From NCBI GenBank assembly GCA_028583605.1, contig CM053337.1, positions 21,568,264-21,632,263 on the forward strand: DNA of 64,000 bases. The letters are read 5' to 3'. Numbering within the stretch: the stretch's first letter is position 1; each line of letters starts with the position of its first letter. This document shows, in pieces, positions 1-10,700 of this stretch. Source of the DNA: Dastarcus helophoroides (lineage: Eukaryota > Arthropoda > Insecta > Coleoptera > Bothrideridae). Below the pieces are notes generated by a model that did no database searches, had not been told where the DNA came from, and saw only the letters and a list, made by a program, of their open reading frames with translations. The translations under genes and the position numbers were made by a program.

Positions 1-1780
1 TATCTATATTAATCAAATTGAAGCATGAAAGTGCCTCTTTGTCTGTCGACTGCTGTTTGTCCCGATTAATCTTGAAAACTGATAAAACAATTTTTATGAA
101 ACTTTGACTAAAATGTAAACCACTTTTAGGGTTAGCTTTTAGGCTATTTTTATTCCAGCAAGGGTAAAACTTAACCTTTAATTTGTAAAAACTCAATTGT
201 ACTAATAATTCTATTAGTGGTTATAATATAGAACATATAAAAAAGAAACCAATTCGCAATGTTTACGGTTGATACAATACAATTTTAATGGGTAATAGAA
301 TAAGGAGCACGGACCTTTGAATCTATTCTAGTAAAATCATTTGAGACATTATTTTATTTTTGAAATATGACGTTTTATGCAAAGTCTGTAGTTGGAAATA
401 AAGCTTGCTTTTAATTTGTGAGCGAATTTTCAGGAAAGGAATTTTGAGGACAAAAATCGAAGTTCTAATAATAATCTATAATTAGCACAAAATAGACTTA
501 CTTCTAAAAATTTTGGATTTAATTTGGAAATTTCAATAAAAAATTAATAATCTAGCAATTTCGAACAAACCAAATTTTTTTTAGACAATCTAGAACTTCG
601 GAGTCCATAAAGAAATCATGAGAATATAAGCATATTTAAAGTTTAGGAAAAAATCTAAATTTAAAAAAAAACAACTCGAACCTTGTAAAAAGTTACAATA
701 TTTCAGTCGAATATTAAAAAATTCATTTCAGAAAAAATCGACAGCTCGACATTTTTCTTGAACCTTGTCGAACATTCGACATAAAAATCACTATTTCACA
801 AAGGAAGTTTGAAACTTCTTATAATAAAAACTTCTCGAATTAGATTCGAATTTTGGAAACCAAAGACCGGTGTCGGTTTTTTTAGATATTGTCAATTTGG
901 TATATCCAACTCGTGTGTCAACAAATGAATGCAAGCAAACTGACGAAATCTAACAAAATCGAAACCGTTCTTTGATTTCCAAACTTCGAATCTAATAAAT
1001 GTTCAGACCTATTGGTGTATGCATTAGAATCCTTGTCTTCTAGGGACCTTCCTAGAGAGTAACCGCTTCGCTAGCTGTTTGTGTTTCAATTATTAGTAGC
1101 TCAGCTACCCATGATTCACTACACACGCCTAGATGGCTGCATAACTGTAGTCCAGGTTGCATTTATTTGCATTTAAAATCGTGAATTTAAATTCTAAAGT
1201 TTATCCTATTTCTCCAACTTCTTCTACTTCTCCAACTCTATTTTAAAATTCAATTTTTTTATGATATTCTCTTACCAAATTTTGACTTTTGTTATATATC
1301 TCCCAAAATCTCGACGTTCAAGTCGAGGTTTTTGATTTTTTTTTTGTAAATTTTGTAAACTGTGGCTAAAACCTTGATATTTCAAATTTATTCTCCAAAG
1401 AAGTTTTAAAACTTCGAGAAAAAAAATACCAGAAAATTATAATATTCCAGTATAAAGCAGAAATTGTTAAATTAAGGTCATCGGTTTAAATGATTGGTTT
1501 TAGAACATTCCAAATTTAAGCTTTTAATTTTTACATAATTTGTTTAGCTTAAAATTGTGATAGTTTTTAAATATTTCCCTTTTTTATGAAATTTTCGACT
1601 TTAATCTCGAACGTTCGTTTTTTTTTTTCAAAATATTTCACTAATTTTTTAAAGTTCGAGATGAAATTCAAATTTCGTACCTTTTCTCAGTTATAAAGCT
1701 CAACATTTTCTCAAAATATCTTTTTGATAAATTCTTTAGCTATAATTTGAAACTCTTCTATTTTTTCTTTAAATTTTCAA
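1..1780. other. AT-rich intergenic DNA, no gene seen
   Basis: No open frame with protein-like composition is visible on either strand. The first 1.1 kb is mostly non-periodic. From about 1250 onward the sequence carries scattered copies of the CGAAATTTC / TTTCTCGA vocabulary that makes up the satellites elsewhere in the window. Confidence 0.6.
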
Positions 1781-2150
1781 TTTTTTTCCGAAAATTGACG
1801 TTGACGCCGAAATTTCAACTTTTTTTCTAAAACAATTGAAAAATCAACTCGAAATTAAGTTTCTCTAAAACTCGTCGACCCCGAAATTTCAATTTTTTTT
1901 TTAAAGAATTGAAAAATCAACTCGAAACTAAGTTTCTCTAAAATTTTTCATTATTTTCTCTCTCAAAATATCTTCGTTGACTCCGAAATTTCAATTTTTT
2001 CTAAAACAATTGAAAAATCAACTCGAAATTAAGTTTCTCTAAAACTCGTCGACTCCGAAATTTCAATTTTTTTTTAAAGAATTGAAAAATTAACTCGAAA
2101 TTAGGTTTCTCTAGAATTTTTCATTTTTTTCTTTCTCAAAATATCTTCAA
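1781..2150. repeat. two-copy tandem repeat, unit ~180 bp
   Basis: A block reading CCGAAATTTCAATTTTTT, then AATTGAAAAATCAACTCGAA, then TTAAGTTTCTCTAAAA occurs four times. The copies alternate between two versions, so the real unit is a dimer of about 180 bp present twice (about 1795-1975 and 1976-2150). Each dimer ends in a stretch ending TCTCAAAATATCTTC. It is a small higher-order tandem duplication in intergenic DNA. Confidence 0.7.
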
Positions 2151-3410
2151 TCTTAAAATTGAAATTTTAATCTCAAAATAAAGTTTATGTCGAAGGTTTT
2201 TTCGACATCGCAAGAAAAAAGCCAAAATTTTAAGAAAAGACACCAAAAATTTGAATTGTTATCTTAGAATGATTATTTTATCTAAAAAAATTGAATTTTT
2301 CAGCAAAAAGTTAAATATTCAATGTGTCAACATTTCAAGTTTAAACTAGTAGTTTTCAGTTTCTTTATGTTTAAATTCGAATTGGGAATCTCGAGAAAAA
2401 GGTCGAAATTTAGTCTAAATTTCGAGAACAAGAACTCATAATTTCTAGGAGTCTTAATTTCGTCTGAAGTTGAAATTTCTGAAAAAATATAAAAAAAGCT
2501 GATTAAAATTTTGGGAAATTTCGAGAAAAGCAAAATCTATTAATAAAAACTCTCAAAAATTCGACTTTCTTAAATCATTCTGACCAAGATTTATAAACTA
2601 AAGAAAAAGAACAAAAACAGAACAAAAAATATAAAAAATGCCGATTTAAATTGGGAAATTTCGAAAAAAGCAAAATCTGTTAACAAAACTCCAAAAAATT
2701 AGATTTTCCTAAATCATTCTGAGGAAAATCAGAGAAAGAAAAAGATCAAGATTTATAAATTCAAGAAGAAATTTCAAAAACTTATTTTTTTATAAATTTG
2801 GTTTGTTTTATTTTGATTTCTTTTAAAATCCGAAATTTTTATTTATTTTAATTTCGTTAATTTCAACTCGAAAACTCTTATTAAAGAAGGTAATATCCAA
2901 ATTTCTCGATGTAGTCTAAATTTCGAAACGAAAATCAAAATTAAATTTTAAAAAACACTAAAAGTTGTGATTCTGTCTTCAAATGCCAATATCAAAATTT
3001 CGTGTTTGGATTAGAAATTTTAATACCAAGAATCTTAAAATTTGTTTTATAAATTTCAGGTTATTCTGAAATTTTTTTCTTTTTTTTTTGAAAATTTCGT
3101 ATTAAAACTCTAATTTTATTTTCTACATATTTTATTTTAGGTTAGCTTTTTCATAAAATTTGAACATTTTTGTCAAAGTTCGGAGTTTAAACTTAAAATT
3201 CTTAAACTCGAAAATCTGCGAGTTTTTTTTATAAAAGTGAATTGAAATTTCGGGTAAGAATCGGAAAATGTTGACTCATTCTTGAAATCCTGAGCTTAAA
3301 TTCTAAAGTTCGTCCCCATTTATCCAAATTTTATTTTTAAACTCGATTTTTTTTACGATGCACTCTATCCAAATTTTGACTATTATTATATCTCCCAAAA
3401 TTTCAACGAG
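2151..3410. other. AT-rich intergenic DNA with degenerate CGAAATTT motifs
   Basis: A near-duplicate segment is visible: AAATTTCGA(G/A)AAAAGCAAAATCT(A/G)TTAA appears near 2517 and again near 2655. Otherwise the region is simple AT-rich DNA. Short open frames on the - strand are made of F/L/S/K/I only and are not convincing genes. Confidence 0.5.
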
Positions 3411-3414
3411 ATTC

Positions 3415-3575
3415 GAGATTTTCGACTTGTGGCTTTGTGGCATTTTGGTCCATTCCGGGCGAAGGGCTTGCTTGAAACTATCCACATTTTGGTAATTTTT
3501 AGAGGCAGCCCTGCTCTTTAGAATGCTCCAAAAAAAAAGTCCATCGAATTTGCAGCTTGGGAATTTACTAGCCAC
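3415..3575 (-). pseudogene. Tc1/mariner-like transposase relic (C-terminal fragment)
   Basis: The - strand frame contains a run resembling the end of Tc1/mariner-family transposases: a degenerate DGLFFWSILKSR segment, in the position where the family has an LDFFLWGYLKS-like stretch with its last catalytic Asp, followed by YQNVDSFKQALRPEWTKMPQ. No upstream DDE residues, terminal repeats or full frame are visible, so it is a short decayed fragment. The assignment rests on my recollection of the family pattern, not on an alignment. Confidence 0.45.
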
Positions 3576-3661
3576 TTAGTTACTGTGCTCTGATGTTTTG
3601 AAATTGGCCTTTTCATTCTTTCATTTTTGCATATTCCTTATTATTTATTGTTTCTTTTCTT

Positions 3662-3706
3662 TGTTCCTGAAGAAGCCCCCTACGATGGTGGGCGAAACGT
3701 CGAACA
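3662..3706 (+). ncRNA. hammerhead-ribozyme-like motif in a dispersed repeat
   Basis: In order: TGTTC (3662-3666), CTGAAGA (3667-3673, matches CUGANGA), one extra A, GCCC (3675-3678), an 11-nt loop, GGGC (3690-3693), GAAA (3694-3697), CGTC (3698-3701) and GAACA (3702-3706). TGTTC and GAACA pair to form stem I. GCCC and GGGC form stem II. ACGT would be a minimal palindromic stem III, with the C at 3701 as the predicted cleavage base. The unpaired A between core and stem II differs from the textbook fold and may reduce or abolish activity. Penelope-like retroelements are known to carry hammerheads with very short stem III; membership in that group is inference. Confidence 0.5.
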
Positions 3707-3849
3707 CTTTTAGTAGTTCTTTGACACGATCCAATCCCGGAAGAAGTATATCCTGTACTATTCTTGGCAAAATTTTAATCGAAAAGGGTACAATTGGAGA
3801 ATTTAAGAAAAAAGGAAAGATTTCGAACAAAACCATCGGAAATTTGTAA

Positions 3850-4560
3850 GAGTATTCGAGTTAAACTTAAAAATAAAATTTTACACGAAAAATGTCTAAT
3901 TCAATGAGACAAATATTGCAACTTCAAGAAAATTTTGGGTTTTTAAGAAAACCTTTGAGTTTGAAGTCAAAACGAAAAAAGCTTCTAGTTCAGAAAAAAA
4001 CCAAGATTTTGAAAGAAAAATCGATAGAAGTTTTGGATTGGACAGTTTAAATAAAACATCTTACAGTCAAAAGCGCAAAATGAATTAAAAACTGAATAAC
4101 CTTGAATTTAAGCTGAAAAATAAGTTCTAAAAGAGTGGAAATTAAAAATGTAAATTCGGAATTTCTAAATTATAATCAACATTTCCAAAATATGGTGAAA
4201 ATCTCTCAAAAAAGAGAACAGTTTTCAAAATTTTAAGCCAACAAATAAAAATTGCATATTTAAACAAGAGAAGAGGCTGAAGAAGTTAAATTAGGTTTAA
4301 CCTCATTATTTAAACAACAGACATTTTTAAAATTATTTATTTTATTTAAAAAAATGCCAGTTTTATTTTTCACTATTATTAACTGTTATGCATTTATTTA
4401 TATAATTATAATTTCCACAGATATGTAAATAATTTGTGTTATTTTAGTACATTCTTTCACTTCAACGCATCTAATTACGAACAAATTTCAAATAAAAAAA
4501 TTAAACACATTTTATTAAATGGTAACATAGGCAACTCCCAATACACAAATGATTATTTGT
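3850..4560. other. AT-rich upstream region of TBC1D31
   Basis: No gene seen. Nearer the gene, from about 4500, the sequence becomes less biased and leads into the 5' UTR. I see no clear TATA box, and the transcription start cannot be placed from sequence alone. Confidence 0.4.
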
Positions 4561-4699
4561 GGCTGCTCTCTTTTGTTTACATCTCTGGATTTGACGTTTG
4601 AAAATAACCTAACGGTTATGATTTTACAACAAATACAAACATCAAAAGGAAATCAATAAAAACAGCCTCTGTTTGTATTTCCGTCCCTCGCCAGTTAAA

Positions 4700-4779
4700 A
4701 TGAATCTAAGCCTATCCAACCTCAACGAGGATGAACTCAAAAAGGAGATATTCCATCTCAAACCAACACAACAGGATGG
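4700..4779 (+). CDS. TBC1D31: TBC1D31 exon 1
   Basis: Starts at ATG and encodes MNLSLSNLNEDELKKEIFHL and a few more residues. It ends in phase 2 (GG) before the donor GTAACT. The following intron is 52 bp. Confidence 0.8.
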
Positions 4780-7700
4780 GTAACTTGCTTAAAAACTAGT
4801 ACATTCTAGGTCTTACTGGATGAATTTTCAGGCTTATTATGCGGGTGCACCGCTCGGGCAAAAACACCCAGACAACGCGCTTTCATTACGCCTGTTTCGC
4901 CCCTTCGATACCCATTCTGGCCATAGCTGATGCCGATGGAAACGTTTTCATCGTGGATTTCATAAACAACAAGTTCTGGGGGTTGCCCAGTTTGGGGTCA
5001 TGCACGTACCTCACCTTCAACGTCTTCAATAAGGACGAACTTATGGTGGCGTTGAAGGAAGGGCCCGTGTTTATAGCGGATATAGAACGGGGGTGTTTTC
5101 TAACGCAATTGATCGGGCATTCACATCCGGTGGTGCAGGTGTCGTTTTCTACTGTGCACTCATGCGTGACTAACACAACTCGTAATGCGATTATTTGGGA
5201 TTTGAATAATCACACGAAGTTGCATGTGCTGAAGATTAAAAATTGCTTACTTAAATTCGTAAGTAAGATCACTTGTGTTAAACCTCAACGAAATTGCGTT
5301 TTTCCAGGTGCATTTTATGCCGGTGACCAACATGGTTTTGGCTTGTTACGACGACGACATTATAAACGTGTGGAGAAATCACAGTTTTCAAAGCGTGAAG
5401 GTTTTGACCCCAGATCTGTGGAATGCGTATCAGCTAAAATATATCACATTTTCCAAGTAAGTAGACAACATTTTTAGACGCTTCAATTCGTAAATGAATA
5501 TTTAATTCACAACAGACAGATATTTAAACACATAAAATGTAAATATAATTCAATAAATTCAGTTTCGATTTTTAGGTTATATTTTAATTGACATTTGTCA
5601 CTTGGCAAACGTCAAATATGAAACATAGAGTTTCTGTAAGCATTCGAGTCACAGAAAATTTACTGGTAGAACGCATTCCCATGTGGGAATATTGTGTCTG
5701 CAGTTGACAGATAGAAGTAATTTAATATTTTTTGGTTTTGTCGTTTTGATTATAACTAGCTAAATACAGAATAATTTGCATCTTTTTGATATTTTGTTCG
5801 AAAAGGTTTAGAGTATTAGTCCGTTTCAGATAAATATGCATAAGAGTAAGTCGTGATGTATTAAATCAAGCTTTAGATAAGTTACTAAAAAATCACCAGA
5901 ATTGAAGCTGCCTTCACGCATGAACATTACACGAAAATTACGTAAATTTTGGATTTGCGGAAAATTCGCTTATAAAAGACGGGTTTTGACGGGAGATTAT
6001 CAAAAATGGAATTTTGTCATCGTTCAGTACAAAGGCGTAGATAAGAGGTCGAATAAAAAAAAATTATTTTAAGAAATTTCGACTTTTTCTCGAAATTTCA
6101 ATTTTTTCCCGAAATTTTGACTTTTTTCTTAAAATTTCGACTTTAATCTCGAAATTTCAACTTTAAACTCGATATTTTGACTTAAAACTCGAAATTTCGA
6201 CTTTTTTCTCGACATGTTGGTAATAAAAAATAAAAATTATTGAACGCACCCTACTGCCAACTGTCCATATTGTCGGGAAAAGGGAGTGGTGGGACGCGAC
6301 TGTCATCTGCCTGACTTGACTACAGAGTATAGAAATTTCGACTTTAATCTTGAAATTTTGCCTTTAATTTCGAAAAAAGTTGAAATTTGGGGATTAAAGT
6401 CGAAATAAAAGGGAAAATTTCGATTTTAATCTAAGAATTTTGAGAAAAAGTCGAAATTTTGAGAAAAAAGTCGACATTTCGAGTATAAAGTCGAAATTTT
6501 GTGAAAAAGTAGAAATTTCGAGAAAAAAGTCGAAATTTTGGAATAAAAGTAAAATTTTGAGAAAAAAGTCGAAATTTAAAGGTTAGAGTCAAAATTTCGA
6601 GATTTAAGTCAAAATTTTAAGAAAAATGTCGAAATTTCGAGAAAAATGTCGAAATTTCGAGAAAAATGTCGAAATTTCGAGATTAGAGTCGAAATTTCGA
6701 GATTAAAGTCGAAATTTCTAGAAAAGTCGAAATTTTGACTTCAAAGTCGAACTTTTCAGAAAAATGTCGAAATTTCGAGAAAAAAGTTGAAATTTCGAGA
6801 TTAAGGTCAAAATTTTAAGAATAAAGTCTAAACTTTGAGAAAAAAGTCGAAATTTCGAAAAAAAAGTCGAAATTTTGGAATTAAAGCATAATTTTGAGAA
6901 AAAGTCGAAATTTAGAGATTAGAATCGAAATTTCGAGATTTAAGTCAAAATTTTGAGAAAGAAGTCGAAATTTCGAGATAAAATGTCCAATTTCGAGATT
7001 AGAGTTGAAATTTTAAGATTAAATTCGAAATCTTGAAAAAAAAGTCGAAATTTTTAGAAAAGTCGAAATTTTGAGTCTAAAGTCGAAATTTTCAGAAAAA
7101 TGTCGAAATTTTGAAAAAAAAAGTTGAAATTTCGAGATTAAGGTCAAAATTTCAAGAATAAAATTTTAACTTTGAGAAAAAAGTCGAAATTTCGAAAAAA
7201 AGGTTGAAATTTCGGGATTAAATTCAAAATTTCAAGAATAAAGTCTAAACTTTGAGAAAAGTGTCGAAATTTTGAGAAAAAAGTTGAAATTTCGAGATTA
7301 AGGTCAAAATTTCAAGAATAAAGTCTAAACTTTGAGAAAAAAGTCGAAATTTCGAAAAAAAAGTCGAAATTTTGGAATTAAAGTATTATTTTCAGAAAAA
7401 AGTCGAAATTTAGAGATTAGAATCGAAATTTCGAGATTAAGGTCAAAATTTTGAGAAAAAAGTCGAAATTTCAAGACCAAAGGCGAAATTTCGAGATTAG
7501 AGTTGAAATTTTGAGATTAAAGTCGAAATTTTGAGAAAAAAGTCGAAATTTCTAGAAAAGTCGAAATTTAAGTTTAAAGCAGAAATTTTCAGAAAAATGT
7601 CGAAATTTCGAGAAAAAAGTTGAAATTTCGAGATTAAGGTCAAAATTTCAAGAAGAAAGTCTAACCTTCGAGAAAAAAATCGAAATTTCGAGAAAAAAGT

Positions 7701-10700
7701 CGAAATTTCGGGATTAAAGTCCAAATTTTGAGAAAAAGGTCGAAATTTCAACTTTTTTCGAGAAAAAAGTCGAAATTTCAAGATTAGAGTCGATATTTCT
7801 AGATTAAGGCGGAAATTTTGAGAAAAAAGTGGAAATTTCAAGATTAAAGTCGAAATGTCGTTATTAAACTCGAGAATTTTGATTATTTTTTTAAAAAATT
7901 TGTGTCCTTTATACACCTTCGTAGTTCAGAAATATTTGATATTAAAAAAGCGGTCATCTTCTCTAAGTAATAGCTAATAATAGGTAGATTAGCGTTGTAC
8001 ATGTAAATTGAAGGTATTTAACTTATTTCAAAACGAGTGAGATGCCCCTCAAATAGGGAAATACGGCAGATCTGGCAACTAAACTTTATGATTAATGCGT
8101 AGGGATGCGCATCGATTAGCTAAACTTTGTAAAAACAATCGATGTATTGCAATGAAAACATCGATGTTTTTTAACGTCGATACTCTATGTGCAGGCCTGA
8201 TTAAAGGCCAATAATCCCAATAAACCTAAAATTCGTACAATACAGCGATGAACAAATTTTCTGTATTTATGGCCACAATGTTTCATCGTATTACTAGGAA
8301 GAATATTACCGAATTAAAAATAAGTATTTCCTGTTATTCTTGATGCGAATGGTAATGCTTCTTACCACTAGGTGGCGCTCAAAAATTATATTAACACAAG
8401 CAAATCAATTTGTTCTCAGTTTAGATATTAACGTACAGGCAAGTTACCAGTAAATTAAAAAAAAAACATTTTTTTAGTCCAAATATTCCGTTTTTATGAT
8501 TGCTTTCAAAAATAGAAACATGAAAATTTTATTGAATCAACATTCATGTCATAAAAACATCGATGGTTTTTGACGTAATCGACGTTTTCAAAACATCGAC
8601 ATTCGATGCGCATCCCTATTACAGTTACCTATATTTCAGGGATTGTTTGGTAGAAATAATCGGTCTAAATATTTTGTATATTGTTTTTATTACCATTATT
8701 AACAATTTGATAATTTTTAGTAGAAATTTACACAAAATAAAAAAGAATCATTCTTAAATCAACCGACAACAAAAGAATATTTGGGTTAGGATTTTAAGAA
8801 CACAGAACCACACAGAACACCATTAAGAAATGTCGCAGCACTGCCACAAGACCATGTCTAAATATTATTGAACATTTATTTGAAATTAACTAGTCAGTTG
8901 GCGCCCTTGAAACCCAGAAACCTCTACAAATACAATGTTTTAGCGGAGACATTGACACAAAATACAAAATAATCACTTTTAAAGCAACCGACAACAAAAC
9001 ACAATATTTAGGTTAGGATTTTAAGAACACAGAACACCATTAAGAAATATCACAGCACTACCACACGACCATGTCTAAATATTATTGCACATTTATTTGA
9101 AATTAACTAGTCAGTTGCGGCTCTTGAAACCCAGAAACCTCTAAAAATACAATGTTTTCGCGGAGAAATTGACACAAAATATAAAAGAATCACTTTTAAA
9201 GCAACCGACAACAAAGCACAATATTTGATGATAGGTTAGGATTTTAAAAATGCAGAACCACACAGAACACTATTAAGAAATGTCACAGCACTACCATACG
9301 ACTATGTCTAAATACTATTGCACATTTATTTGAGCTTGATTATTCAGTTGCGGCCCTTGAAATCCAAAAACCTTTATAAGGACAACGTTTTAGCGGAGCG
9401 GTGTAAACTGAAAGACTGACCAGTGTCGCCAACTAGGAATGCGCATTGAATTTCGTGTTTTAAAAACATTGATGTTACGCAACAAATATCGATGCTTTGT
9501 TTCCGATGTTTTCATGACATCGATCTTGATCCATTCGATTTTTTAGGTTGTTTCTATTTTTGAAAGCAATCTTATGAAAATGGACTCTTTTGCAGTGGAA
9601 AAACGATTTCTTTAATTTACTAAGAATTTTCGCCAACACATTATTATTTAAACTGAGAACTAATTGACTTACTTATGTTAATATTAGTCATATTAGATAA
9701 TCTAATTTTTGAGTGCCATTTAACGGTGAATAGCTTTACCATGACCAAAAATTGGAGGAAATACTTTGAAATTCGCTAATATTTTTAAATTAATAATTTA
9801 CCTTCATCGTAATAAATACCAGGATGAAAGATTGTGACCGTAAATATAGAAATAATTTGTACGAATTTTAGATTTATTACCCTTTGATTGGCGCATAGAG
9901 TATCGATGTTATAAAAGATCCGTTTTCATTACGATATATCGTTAACATCGATTGTTCATATGATTCTACCGTCGATGTCACAACTATATAAGTTCTCTGC
10001 GTATAAAAGACAGTTACTTAGAGTTACATAATATTGTTATTCAGTAAATCACAATACTTTATTCCAAATTATTGGATTCCTTTTATTTTTATTCATTAGA
10101 ATTTTTTTCATTTTTTATACACACAATACCTTATAAGATTACTGGGTTCTTATTGTTATCATGCTATATTTTTAAGTATGTATTGCACACATGTTTTAAT
10201 TTATTTATATACTGAAGTCTGTTGGAATGAAATAAATCGATAATTAGCTAATCGATGCGCATCCCTATTGCCAACAAACTAATTTAAAATTTGCTCTTTT
10301 TAAATGTCATTGGAACGTTTCATTGGCGTTGAATACAAAAATTCACTAACTAACTACTAAACTAAAGAAATGCTTAATGGAACTGCAGGAATCGACGCAA
10401 ATATTGTCTACTTTAATTTCAAACATTTCACTTCCAATAATAGTAAAAAATTTAATTCCTTTTGTGTTTCAATCTAGTCATTGTAACAGATTTTTGGAAC
10501 TCCGAGCATTTTTAATATAGCACAACTATGGGACTTGTCAAATGTGACACTGGTTTTAAACTGATTGATCTAATTTACACATTAAAACACTTAAAAACGT
10601 TTGACATTCACGTGATAATGGAGTGTCTGAGTTTTCAAGAGCGGCAACTAATGAATCAGCCGGACGAGATAGAAAATTGTGTTCTATAATTTCAGTAGTT

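Noticed and set aside
5275..5477. Alternative frames across TBC1D31 intron 2 and exon 3
   Set aside because: The spliced frame through GTAAGT and TTTTTCCAG continues the WD40 pattern and keeps phase with later exons.
6055..7870. CGAAATTTCG palindromes as transcription-factor or origin sites
   Set aside because: They recur hundreds of times across the window at satellite spacing, so no specific regulatory role can be supported.
8563..8757. 64-codon frame inside the TIR element as a transposase remnant
   Set aside because: No transposase motif, and hydrophobic low-complexity composition.
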